Part shown: one piece after another, positions 11,161-23,110 of the stretch
How the letters are laid out: each line of letters opens with the position of its first letter
Position numbering within the stretch: the first letter of the stretch is position 1
NCBI RefSeq assembly: GCF_027744825.2
Contig: NC_071348.1
Location: forward strand, 1,094,063-1,158,062
DNA: 64,000 nt
Reading direction: 5' to 3'
Source of the DNA: Synchiropus splendidus
Lineage: Eukaryota; Chordata; Actinopteri; Syngnathiformes; Callionymidae
Notes under the pieces: generated by a model
The model's input: only the letters and a program-made list of their open reading frames with translations
Database searches by the model: none
What the model was told of the DNA's origin: nothing
Translations under genes and position numbers: made by a program

Positions 11161-12509
11161 GACGGGCCAGCGAGCATGACGCCATCGTGTGGTGTCGGGA
11201 GATGACTCCTCTGCTAGACAGGGTAGGACGCACACAAACGCCATCAGTTACAGCTTCAACCTGAGGCCAGAGGTGAGCATAGCTTGGTACTGACCCACTG
11301 ACACGGTCATGCACTTCTCCTCCGACTCCAGCCTCACGGAGCTCCATCATCCTCCATGACACCTTCATCACCAACCTCAGCATTGTCTTGTGCATCTCCA
11401 CCATCCTTGGTCCCACTCTGTCACTCCTCTCCACACCAGTCCTCCCTGACTTTGCCTCCAAACTTCCCCCTCTGACAGACTCGTCTCCAGCGCCTCTCAA
11501 AGCCAACCTCTTCTGACTCGGACTCTCGAAGCGCAGCCAGCCTGCACTCTCTTCTTCACCACCGTCGGTCTCAGCTGATCAAGCGTGTCAAACACCCATG
11601 TTTTGTTGGAGCTGGTGAGGACGCAGAGCCTGGACAGGAACCGCAGCTGCTGTGGCTCGGTACCTGTGTGAAGACATGATCATCTGCTCTGTGTTTTGAT
11701 CAGCCTCAGCCAGGCTGCTGTGGTTGTTGATTAATCATTAACATAAATTAAATTTAAGATTACAAGTTCAATCTGAAAACGCAGCACCAAGAACCACGTA
11801 GCTGCTTATTAAACAGCGGAGCGTCACGACGCCTCGTGTCACGCAAGAGCTTCACACTTTCCTCTGCTGCAATTATGCTGATTGCAGTGGGGACACACTT
11901 CCTGACACACACACACACACACACACACACTCCTTACCTGGTCCCTGAAGGCCGAGCTTCAGTGCCACTGAAGGTTGTAGCAATTAAAAAACATCATCCT
12001 CCACTTGTCACAAACATGATGGATTTGCACCAGCCGTGCAGTAAGGCATGACTCACTCACAATGTGTCACTCTGCTTCCCAACATTCCTCGGCGTGCCAC
12101 CGTGGCTTCACCTCTGCTGTGGGGCCTCACAGGTGTTCTCTTCCCACGACCTGATCTCCATCTCCAACACCTCTCCACAGCAGCTTCCCTCTTATGAACT
12201 CTGGTCATCCAGGTCCCACTGTGTCCAGGTTGGATAGCCGTCGACATCCCACCACCAGGTGTCTCTCCTCTGCCCCGGGTCTGAGGCCAGTGGAAGGGAA
12301 GGGGGCACAATGAAGGCCACCCCTTCTCACCAGTGAGTTACCGATGCTGCCTTTTTACTCAGCTGATCCACTCTGACTCTGGAACCTATGACCCTCTCGG
12401 GTCGACCTTACTGCCTGGCATCTCACCTCATGTGCCGCTGGTTTCATGGGCGATCATTATTGTGTCACCAGCAGCAGCCTGTTGTCTGTCCTTTCACTAG
12501 GGAAAGCAA
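11161..12509. other. Intergenic, C-rich, unclassified repeat-like sequence
   Basis: About 11200-11530 and 12060-12310 have marked strand asymmetry (pyrimidine-rich plus strand) with TCCAC, CACCATC and CTCCAAC strings. This produces two long minus-strand frames (11153-11506 and 12053-12310) rich in Arg, Gly, Glu and Val. They look like compositional artefacts or decayed repeats rather than genes. A CA run lies at 11905-11930. Confidence 0.35.
11905..11930. repeat. (AC)13 microsatellite
   Basis: A perfect AC dinucleotide run of about 26 bp. Confidence 0.95.
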
Positions 12510-13125
12510 AGATCATTCCAGGACTGCAAGCCACGTGTTACGTTTTTCGTTCGTACTTCCGGTTTTCTTGTGCGTTTTCCTTTTCCTGTGTCCAGCTTCC
12601 CAAGCGACGCGGCTGGCAGCCATCTTCTAATCAGCTGAACCTGGTTATCTTCACCTTGGTGCCAGCACGCGTCGCCAGATGGTTGCTTGGCGTCCTCACG
12701 GTAAATTCCTTGGCACTTGTTTCTCTTGTGCTCCTTGTTTGTCGTTTCTTGCTATTTGTTTGTGTGTGAGTGTTTTTGTTAAACCTTTTCTGTTTCTCCA
12801 CATGGTAGTTATTCCTCGTGTGCGTATGTATGTGTGTAGTTCCGCCACCGAGTGCTGTTAGTCTGTTACTTGGGCCTGCGTTTTCCGTTGTCCCCCTTAG
12901 TCAGGCTTAAGTTTATTCACCTGTTTTCGGTATCTGTTTTTTTCCCTGCCCCTGTTCGTGTTTCTCACTCCGTGTTTTGGTGTTGACGCCCTTCGTTCAT
13001 TGTTCCTGTTCATCTTTTTGTGTTTCATTGTGAATCAATTCTTAAACGACCCTTGCTCACCTAAGTCATCTGTGAACCTGCACCAATTCAGTTACTGGCT
13101 CTGATCTCCTTGACAAGCCATGACA
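12510..13125. mobile_element. Possible LTR-retroelement remnant
   Basis: This is a 0.6-kb stretch with strongly T/G-biased plus strand (CTTGTTTGTCGTTTCTTGC, GTTTTCCGTTGTCCCCCTTAG, GTGTTTTGGTGTTGACG), an abrupt change from its neighbours. It ends with TCTTAAACGACCC and a CATGACACC string. The texture resembles degenerate fish LTR or 3'-UTR retroelement sequence. No RT, gag or paired LTR is visible, so the class is uncertain. Confidence 0.22.
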
Positions 13126-16100
13126 CCATGGTTAAACACTCCCAGCTTGTTAGCCGCGCTGTTTGTACATCGAGCACTTGCTTGTTAAGTGGGAGATGAG
13201 ATAATAGACCTCGGTGAGTGAGGCTCATTTTGGGGGCTGTCGATCAGCCTGACTCTTTATTGCTTTGAAATTTCAGCCTCTGCAGCGAAAAGCTGGGCTA
13301 ATTTGTTTGCGTTGCCTTCAAGCGTCGCAAGCGTCATAAACTCTCCATTTGGAATTGACGTGAAGTAAAGAGGGCGAGTGGCACCATCACCAGGTCATTT
13401 GAAGATTCATCAAGCAATGACCTGATTCTGACTCCAGAACCAGAAAAATAAATCAATGAAAATTTTAAAAAGTCAAAACTCACCACCATTTGTTCTCTTA
13501 ACTCGCCAGTCCTTGCGAACCTAATGTCCTTGCCAGTGGTGACTTCCTGGCTGATCTTTTCGCTCATGCAGGCCAATATTGCGACTGAAAAACGGCCATT
13601 TAATGGACTGATAACTGTGTCAGGTGGGCTTCATTACATTCTCTGAAACAAAACTGGGACCACTCACTGATGATTGCAGTTCACATGCCAGGCCTGTGTG
13701 TGGCGACGTAATGCTCCTGCAAATACGATAGCATGGTGGGTAAAAGCTTGGAGTAAAGTGAAGACAGACAACAAGGCGGAGCTCGTCCATACTGTGCTAC
13801 TGTGTTGTGAAGTGAAGGTGTGGGGTGTCGGACTGAGGTGAGGGGGCGGGGCTAGGGTTGTGGTCGCAAGATCGTGTGTTTCGAGCAGACGACACGGACA
13901 TGGCCGACACTGTCCTCGGTCCACGCAAACAGGTGGGTGTCGCTCGTCTTTGGCCATCGCCTTTGAAGACGCTCTGCTTGGATCATCTACTGGATGCTCC
14001 ACCGTTTGTTTCACCATCTGTATTACTCCAGTGATAACTGAGTGCACTTCTGGATCGGCAGTTCAAAGTAGGATCACTGATCCTCCCGCCTCACTCCAGG
14101 ACAGAAGAGGTGTCTCAACCACGAACCCCGAGCTGCCGCCAGATTACCAGCCGACTCCACTGACTGTCTGTCCTGCCTGCGAGCGTCAGACCTAAATCCT
14201 GAAACAAGAGAGATGTTCCTCTCCACGCTGATGTTAAGTCCCGCTTTAAGAGAAAGAGCGTCAGCACGATCCTCGGCGAGGGTGTCAAGCCTGAACAGTC
14301 TGGTTTGATTTGCATTATCTAATGTGCCATTAAAGACACAGGGAGAAAGGAGCGCCGCAGAAAGGAAACACAGCTCTGAAAGCCATTTCAGCAGGAGCCA
14401 AAGGACCAGAGTGTGGAGACACTTTGAAAGGCTGAGCGGTTACATGGCGACGGTTTGATGTTGCAGCAGGTAATTCATCAGTGAAAGGCGGCCACCGAAC
14501 ACTGCCAGATGACGAACAACGCGGATTTAGTCGATGATGTCTGTTCTTGTCAGTAAAGCCCTTTTCACTGTCTTGGGATTGTGTTTTTCTCGGAGGCTCT
14601 TTGAGAGAAACGGTGGTGTTTTCAAGTCAAAGGCGTCGCTTTTATCTGTTTGTTTTCCTGGATGCTCAAAGTTATTTACAGTGCCAGCAGGGATCTGGTC
14701 CCAGCGCGCGCGCGCGTCGGTGGGTGAAAACACGGCGGCGGCTGATGCAAGAGCAAGCTAGGAGCCCGACACGGGCCCCGTAGCCAAACTTGCAGTGGCC
14801 TACTTATCTTCCATCACGAAGGCCGGCCATCGATTCTGGGCCAAGTGTTGACATAAAGTGAGTCAAACGTGCCGATGACCTTTCTGAGTGTAGTGCAGGT
14901 ACAAAGGCTGTGGCGGCGGCAAATTATTCCTCTCTGACATTTGAAGGAACTCCCTGCTCTTTAGCATTCAGGGCCAGCCACCAAACAAATGTCACCTTTT
15001 TTATTTACTTGGGGAATTCACCAATTAAATATGACTGGGAGGCGAAGACACGATGGCTCTTCCTGACCAGCTCGCTCCCCTCCACTCTCACACCTGGAGT
15101 GGGTTCTCACCGGACCAGTGACATTTGAAATAACGCTGATGGTTGACCTTGTTCGGATGTGCAACCTTTGCACATCCTCGAGCTAACTACAGCTACCTGC
15201 GGAGGCGTGGTGCACCCACGTAAGCTGGACCCAAATGTCTCCCACCACCAAGTCACAGGAAGCTCACGACTCTGTGACACTTTTCCAGGTGGATTAAAGT
15301 GCAGAATTCCCAGGTTCCACAGAAGACTGAAAACAAAACTTTGGACTCCTACACAGTGCTTCAACTGTTGCAGAACATTATGGGAAATGACAGCAGATCA
15401 TTAATGCAAGACCCTAATGTTGCCGTCTTCAGATGACCTTGAGCCACATCCATGAAACACATTCCCCACAAACATTTTTGACATTGTAACAGTAGATGTT
15501 TCTCTATAGTGACAAACATAAAATGGATCCGTTTACAGCGCGAGAGTCAAACTCAAGGCTGAAATCCTCGTCCCTCTGAGTGAACTTCTGCAGGCCACAG
15601 GGTGAGTGTTTTAGCTTTGACCTTCGACAGGCTAGCTGAGAATTTGTAATAAGATAGTAAAATAAAAGTTTTTTACAGACAACAAGCATGACTTTTGTTC
15701 AGCCCACAACCACTGTGAAAACTGCCATGATAAACGAGGAACCTCAACACTGCGGACCATTGCTCTTGGGTGTATCAAGAAAAATGAGCGACAGCTTTCC
15801 TCTTCACAAACACTGATGCAGCCAAGGTCGGCGGCTCCAGTCTGCTGCTCCACGGTTCCTGCTCTGGATGCACTGACCAGGGTCCTGGTTCAGGGAGACC
15901 TGACCTGATAACACGGGTCACATTAGAGCAGCAGCCTTTCAGAGTTTCATTCCACCCAGCCTCCTGTTTGTTCATTCACAAGTGAGAACCAGCGGCTTCA
16001 TGTTGTGAGCTTCATCATCATCTGAACCGAGCCACTTAATAATTAACTCAGGTCAATTGTGGTGGTAATTGAACAAAGGCGTTCAAGTTCAGCAGTAATA

Positions 16101-18429
16101 GAGAGAGCGTTCATGAATATCTGCATGGGAGCGGCTGAAATATTACTGAGTCTGTGGTTAGAAGACAAGCGTGGGAGGGTCCAGGGGGGGTCAGGAAGGC
16201 TCCTGGAAATGATGAGGTTAGTTTCAGACCCTGGGTCAGTCCAGCCTGCCTTGCTGACTCTGCATCTTTAGGTCTAGGGCTGACCCTGTCCTCTTGAGGG
16301 TCGCCCCCGGCCCCGCGCTTCACTGCTCCCCTGAAGCTGTGGCTCCATTTACGCCACACCTCCTGAAGTGCCTTCTATCACTGGGCGCATACTTCTTACT
16401 TTTGTGTTTTGTTTCTCACCAACAACTGCCAACAAACCTTCAAACCAATAAAGTGCTGGACTGGAAGTAACACCATCTTTGGGCCGTTCGTAAATCCAAC
16501 AGTAATAATAGTAAGAATTTGGTGAATGAATTTGGGCGACAGGTGCTCTTTTTCCTGGCTCGGGCACCTGCCCCTGAAAAGGCCGGTGCTGCTTCCACAC
16601 CACTGCCAGCACTCCTGACCCAAATTCATTTGCAGCGGCGCCGTTCCAGGCGTATTCCCGCCTCTTAAAAGCGCTCATTAGTTAATGCAGCAGGATGGTT
16701 GTTAATAAGAATCCAGACACGATCTGGTCATTATCCGGGGGACGCCGTGGCATCCCACGCCGTCCCCTCTGACTTGCCGTGGCTCACGTGGTCTGGACTG
16801 GCTTCAACTGAGGCGGTGGAATTGATGTAAAAAGGTAGGTTTTTACGCCAGAAATGGCAGATCAAAACCGACTGATGCAACATATTCAAGTGGACAGGAA
16901 ATGTCTCAGGAGCTCCAGAGATCTTCCTCTGGGCTCCGCCCCCCGCAGTAATTAGTGCTTTTTTCCAGCCTGTTTTCATCAGTGTGAAGCGGCGCTGTCC
17001 CGGCTGAGGGAGCCTCTGTGGCTGCTAATAGTTCTCATCTCTCCCCTGGACTGGGCTTTAATTGCTCTGCTCTGCCTGCAGGGTCGTTACGACTCTGATC
17101 AAGTGTGGATCTGTTTTCCTCGCCTTTTCATGAATATCATTTTGCCAAACAACTGCTTTGAAGCTTTCTCCGACGGAGGGATCACACTTGATCACTCCTG
17201 CTGCCGTGCCAACAGAAGACACAATTCGCTCGCCGCCTTTAAGTATTTGACAAATTTGACATCAGAAAAGACTTTGAAGATTTTTGTTAAGTGCTGAGTT
17301 GCTTTCATCAAGTCAAATGGCTTTCAAAGCTTCTGGCATTTGCTGGTGGAAGAGCTCAGATTGGCGCCAGCGCGGGAAAATACGGGAAGATCCAATTAGC
17401 CGAGTTTTCTCTTGAAATTGGCCTCAACATGAGTGAGGCAACACAACATATTTCAGTTCTGAGGCGCTCCAGAGCGGATCCAGGTTTGGTGAGCGCTTCA
17501 AGAACCCTGACAAAAGGAACTGGACGATCCAGCCCACGACATGGATTTGCAACTTTAACCGTGCTTAGTACCAAAACGCACTGCAACAGTTCTCATGTGA
17601 GGGCACAAGCAACCGCTCTCGCTAGTGTCCTCCCAACTCCAGAGCCGAACATCTGCTGAGCTGCGGTGCTAGCTGTTGGAACAGAAGTCATCTGATGCAG
17701 ATGAACAACAGCAAGCCACTTGGCGGGTTCTGTCTCTCTGGCTCCTGAAGAGCGTGGTTGATCGCGGCCCCGACGTGTCCAGATCTGTCGCCGCGTGTGA
17801 GAGGCTGCCAGATCTGTTCTCCGCCAGCTGCCGGGAACGATTGTTAAGCCCAAAAGCAGCGCAATTATTCGCTTGGCCAGGTAACAAACCTCCTGAAAAG
17901 ATTGTTTGGGAATCGCACGCTCAGAAATGCACTCGGAGGAATGGACTGAAGGAGAAGACATGACGGCTCAGCTTGCTGTTTTCAGAGCAGCTACTGTCGA
18001 GTCAGCGTTTTTGATGGTTCAGTATTGGAGGGAAGTGACTCTCCTCCATATTTCAGGGCTGAACTTGAACTGTGTGAAGGAACACGTCGCAGAAACGCGC
18101 GCGCGAAGGAAGAGCGTGTCATTCTGAACTTCATTGAGAGCGAAGTGGCTAAGTACCTCACACTGATATGTGGAATTAGCTCAGGCAGGTTTTCGTTTAG
18201 CCGCTTCCATCATTAACTCTTAATGACACAGGAGTATTATTTCTGACCCAAAACAATTAAAATCATCAGCTTCCCGTTAGAACTAATTATCAGAATCAGA
18301 CGTGTTTGCGCAGCAGAAAAAAGCTTGATCAGCAACTTTCCACTGAGAGTAAAAAAAAAGAGATCTAGTGAATTGTCGTAATGGAACAATACATTTCCCA
18401 CGTTGGTAAAAGCAGTCAGCCATAAAGGT
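13126..18429. other. Intergenic, no gene; scattered AT-core motifs
   Basis: No exon, RNA gene or clear mobile element is seen. Possible regulatory texture occurs at about 14300-14345 (octamer ATTTGCAT at 14308-14315 beside ATCTAATG), 16660-16710 (CTCATTAGTTAATGCAG, TTGTTAATAAG) and 17050-17250 (TTTAATTGC, TCATGAATATCATTTTGCC). A CG alternation at 14704-14715 (GCGCGCGCGC) could adopt Z-DNA. Open frames have no family resemblance. Confidence 0.4.
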
Positions 18430-19100
18430 GAGTCCCGACAGGAGACACTTCCAACAGGCTGTGACCGTCCAGGCTGTGGCTGTGATGCTGAGCTGCTGCA
18501 GCTTCTGCTCTGGACTCACCACAGGCTCTTCAGGGAGGCGGGTTTCTTCAGCCCTGAGGACAGGTGTCAGTGAGAAAGAAACTCTCCAGGAATGAAGTGG
18601 AAAGGACTTTGGTCTGCAGGTTCCACTCTGGGTCAGTCCGGAGGACCACGTTCTCCTCACCTCTCCGGCTCAGTTCACACAAACAGCAGCTCCTGGCTCA
18701 GCTGATCTGGCTCCACCACTGATCTCTCTCTGTCCCCAGCTCCTCTGACCTTATGAGAGAATCACATATCTCCATCACAACAGGACAATCCCACACAACA
18801 TGAGAGATCCTGAGATGCCAGGTTTCCTCTGGGCCTCAGGGTCATGTTTTCTTTGATGGAACACCATTCCTGAGCTGAATATATCTTCCCATCGACAGTC
18901 AAGCCTTTGTTTGTCCCACCTACACAGAGCTTCACTTCTACTTGCTAGAACCTCCAGTGTGAGTCTGTACTTCTGTCTTTATCCTGAGCGTTGAAGTTTC
19001 ACTGCAGGTTTGTGTCGAGCAGAAAGAAGCTCTGGCAAGACATGGTTCAGGGAGGTCAGGAAGAGTGAGCGTCAGCCTTCTCAAAGCGGGACACGTTCCT
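18430..19100 (-). other. Possible decayed non-LTR retroelement stretch
   Basis: Read on the minus strand, one frame around 18750-18830 gives a W/H..H..WDCPV-type string, which resembles the His/Cys-containing C-terminal region of many LINE ORF2 proteins. A neighbouring frame upstream is open for about 60 codons (18770-18970). Frames change and stops interrupt, so any element is long dead. The resemblance is weak and rests on short motifs; it could be chance. Confidence 0.15.
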
Positions 19101-22100
19101 TGTGCGTGCTTGAGTTTCTATTGAGGATTCAGCACAAATCTCACCCCAGAACTGAGTGACGTCTCCCATCAGAGGTCAGAGCTGGTAAGGGTTTCCTCAC
19201 TGAGGGTCACTGCTCGCTGTCCTTTCTTCTCCTCAGGTTTGGCAGACGTAGCTATCTTGCTGGCTCTTGCAGCACATTGAGACCATAGTCTGAAGTTGCT
19301 TGAGGGAGAGAGGGTTTCTCAGATGAAGTGGTGAGGAGGTCCACCCACCACAGGCGAGGTCTGGAGGTGCCTCCTGGAAGACCACCTCCTGATCTTGTTC
19401 TGGACACACACTCCGGCAGACACATGATCAATACACTCCAATCGATCACTTCCCCCTCAGCCTGTTCAGTCACCGAAATTCTTCCTGGACCGAGGTATCC
19501 CACTGAATGCCAGCGTCTGGATCAAGAAAGCTTCTGTGTGTGCGTCATCCCAGCTTCCACACATCTACTCTCCATCTGAGAGAGGAGTCGGCCCATTGAT
19601 CGCAGCCCGGGAGACGTCAGAAGACCCATGAGAGGAGACGCTGAATGGAGCCCATAGGTCCTGTAGTTGACACGCGGCGAGGAGACGCCGCAGCCCTCGC
19701 TCAGTTTTTATCAAAATAAAGGCACTTATCCGCTTCAGTGCGCAGGAAAAGGCTAACGCAGCATTTCAGAACAGGAAGACCTCAGCAATGACAACAGCTT
19801 CATGGTGTGGATCAGCAGGCAGATGTTGTAACGTCCTGGCAGAGCTGACGGAGACACTCGCCAAAGCTCCGTGAAACACTAGTGTCACCATTATTTCACA
19901 ACCAGAGGAGATGAGCGTCGGGTTCTGAGGGGGGAGGAGGGTATCACTCCTGAATCGGAGAATGAAGAATGTTTTGAGTTGAATCACTGAATTGACGTCA
20001 GCAGAAACAGACTCTAAACTTCAACTTCAAGGCTGGAGAGCACTCGTGGAACACTCTGTCGTGTACTTTAACTACAGGAGCAAACCTTGACGTTGGTTCA
20101 GCACTGAGGAGTCTGACCTGCCCAAAAGTGAACTGCCTCTCATCCAGCTTCCATCTGAGACCAAACAAAGAAGAGAAAGTGTGTGTGTGAAAAGAGGCTG
20201 GAAGCACTCGGCAAGTGCCACGACCCGGCAGCGGCGCCTTCAGATTGTTTTGTCTGCCAAATACTTCTGGCAGCAACACAGTCACTTCAACACAGCCAGT
20301 TTTGTTGTCCAATAAAATAGTGTGGAATTTCTCCCATTCAAATAGTAAAAAGCCAAAACAGAGCGATGTTGGGAGAATGGTCGCATTATGAACCTGCTTA
20401 TCTGCGGAATGTGGGCGCGCAGACAAAATATGAAAGAGCCAGTTCGACCTTCACCATTGTGGCAGAGAGAAACTGCGGAGAACTCACATCGATCTTCCCA
20501 CCGAAGTTCAGGTGTAAACTCCAGTTATTCAGTACGAAGCACATTCATGTAGAAGATGACTCGCTGTTTCAGATGAGTCAAGGCCGGCTCTCGACTCACG
20601 GGTTTCTCTTTCATCTTTAAAGCGATTCACTAACACTGTCTAGCTTAGCGAGGCGTTCATGGCGACAGGAAGTGGGTCCCAGATCAGACTAGAGGCGTGG
20701 AAGAGTCTGTCAGCCACAAGTTCCCTTAGTTCCAGTTCTGAAAGGAAAAGTGAACTCACTTTTAATGCAGCGGATTTAGCATGCGTTGAATGGACCAAAG
20801 ACTCCGACCTCAGCCTCTCATCAGATCCCACAGCACTTAGAAATGTCTCGTCTTCAGTCGGGTGAATGAGAAGTTTGCAACTTCATCTCAGATCACTCCG
20901 TCTGATCGGCGCAGTCTCATCTGCTGCATCTCTGGTGATTCTTCAATGTTCCTCTCAGCGAGCCTCAGTGAAGAGCAGAAGTGCTGCGGTCTCACTGTGG
21001 GCCAGGAGAGACGGGAGTGGCTGACGGCACAAAGACGCGCACTGAGCCGAGGACGGCCAACAACTGAAGCATGAAGATGCTGAATAAAAAGCCAGGATGG
21101 TATGAAACAGACGTGGAAGTCAACAAGTTCACTGTTATTTGCCAAGTTGCCGAGGTCCTGAACTCATTTCAAGAGGAAAAGTTTGACGACAGTCGCTGTT
21201 TTGTGTCTTGTTCTTGACCGAATCAAAAGAGGTTTCCACCGCATAATACCTTGTTTGTGAGCACTTCGCCTTTCAACGCCTGCTTTGCTGCTCCTGCTAA
21301 ACATCCGCGTTACAGACGGCGAACGATCAGAAGAGCTGATCAAGGACGGCGCCTCCAGGGTCTGGCGGCAACTGCAGGAGCAGCAATGCAAGCCTGACAC
21401 TCGAACCTGGCTCTCTGTCTTGGTGTGGCCGAGGGAGGATGAAGTCCATCATGGTTTTGGGGACACCCTGGACGGGTCACCAGTGGGGCGAACACACCTA
21501 TGCTTCAGGACAGTGGGAGGGAACTGGAGTTCCCTGAATGAAACCCACCCACCCGCGCAGGACTGTCTTCAACAGTCTTTCGGTTTAAAACAAACTTCTA
21601 TTCCAAGAACACTGCCCCCTCAGTCTACTCATGGAAGTGCAGCTTGTCTTACAAAAACATGTTTGGTCGTGTCCCTCTTCACGCCGCTCGACAGATGAGA
21701 CACATGACGTGTAATGGATGCAATAAATGCTGCGCCATTTAAGTAGATTATAAAATCCCATTTCTAAAAAAGCATCCGTTTGATCCGGGCGAGTGCGTCT
21801 GCTGCGTTTCTGCCCGCCTGTCTTCAGCTGATGCAAGCCAGAGAAAGCGCTGCGAGGCGGGCGGCGCAGGAGATCCAAACACCGTCACCATGCCTGCGTC
21901 TGAGGGTGGCAGCTCCACAGCTCAGCATGGTGAGCGGCTTCCATGGAGCCACGGTGAGGGAGGAACCCTCCTCTGCCGAGGTGACGCTCCAGTCTGGAGG
22001 CAGCCGGGCGACGAGGCCTTGCTGAGGACCGACACACAGCGCAGCTCACACACAGTGAGTAGGGAACGGCAGGCGGGACACGGTGAGTGCATCTGCTCTT

Positions 22101-22253
22101 CAGTTAACACGATGGCGGCGGAGACAAGGCCTGAATACGTTTAGGGCTCATCTGCCAGTCACACACACGCTGGCAGCATTGCACGTGCTGTAAACGACTG
22201 GTGACATTAAACAGCAACGCTCATCTGACAGTGGTGACTGGGCTTGTGAGGGC
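19101..22253. other. Intergenic, nothing recognised
   Basis: No supportable exon, RNA gene or repeat. TTCATGGTGTGG at about 19799-19810 superficially recalls the HMG-box FMVW motif but is followed by a stop and lacks the rest of the box. Overlapping short frames are present on both strands. Confidence 0.4.
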
Positions 22254-22265
22254 GCCCCCTGCTGG
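22254..22265 (-). promoter_or_regulatory. CTCF core motif
   Basis: GCCCCCTGCTGG is a perfect reverse-strand match to the CTCF core consensus CCASYAGRKGGC. It faces the forward-oriented near-match at 10704-10715. Occupancy cannot be judged from sequence. Confidence 0.4.
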
Positions 22266-22739
22266 TCCAGGCAAAGCCAGTGCAGTGGTGGAGACGGTCA
22301 GCCACAGGTCATACTGGAGGAGTCATGCACAGAAGTGAGTCAGAGTGTCTGAGAAACTGACTTGGTTAACAGCTCAGATCCTCTGAAAAAGACTCGCGAG
22401 TCTGAACTTGAGACAGTGAACTACTCGGTCCTAAAAAGACTGGACAGACAGGTGTCCAGATTTTGAACCTGCTTCCACTCAAGTTATTTTGGAGGAGGTC
22501 CAAAAAACAGAAAAGGCCAAAACAGGATCTGATGAAGGTGAGGAGTCCTGGACCCGGACCGACCGACAGGTCAGGAGCAGCCCGGGGTCACTCAAAACAC
22601 AAGGGTTAGTCGCGGGTCTGGACCAGTTTCCGGAGCTACACTAACCTCTGACAGTCCGTCCTTCAGTTTGCCTGGGGGTTGGCTTTCATCAGCGACAGGA
22701 GAGAAGAGCTTGAGGAGGAACCCACTGGAGCCTTCACCC
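22266..22739. other. Intergenic, nothing recognised
   Basis: The segment has repeated GGAC/GTCC and GACTCG-type strings (for example GACTCGCGAGTC, a palindrome at about 22392) but no coherent tandem repeat and no gene. Confidence 0.35.
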
Positions 22740-23110
22740 ACCAGAGGCATCAGTGTAATGATGTGGGATGGCGCAGTAATCTCGGGGAATAAGGGAGCCA
22801 TCTTAATATCTCAGCGGCCCACGGGGACCTCCACTGCCGGATCTTCCTGCCTGTTCAGTGCTTCATGCCAAGCTCTCTGTTCATCCTGCTCTTCTGCTGC
22901 TTTAATGCAATTGAGGCAGCACAAGCACATGTGCAGGAGCATGGCTGATGCACTTCCACGGGACAAACATCGGGACGCGGGACGGGTTAAAAGGGCTGTA
23001 ATTGGGTAAATATTTCATTTCATGCATCAAGTCAGAGTCCAGATGCCCCGAATACAGCGTCCCTGTGCGCATAATGTGCTATAATGCCTTCTGCATGGAG
23101 CCACAAGTTT
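22740..23110. promoter_or_regulatory. Candidate conserved non-coding block
   Basis: Motif-rich, non-repetitive stretch: CACATGTG E-box (about 22926), GTAATTGGGTAAATATTTC, CATTTCATGCATCAAG, and CGCATAATGTGCTATAATGCC near 23067-23087. Low in repeats, with balanced composition. Enhancer function is inferred from texture and position only. Confidence 0.25.

Noticed and set aside
11153..12310. Two Arg/Gly-rich minus-strand frames
   Set aside because: Explained by pyrimidine-rich plus strand; no domain recognised, no splice sites consistent with a gene.
19795..19812. FMVW-like string suggesting a SOX HMG box
   Set aside because: Only four residues match, an in-frame stop follows within a few codons, and the rest of the HMG box is absent. 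sox4 is not in the window.
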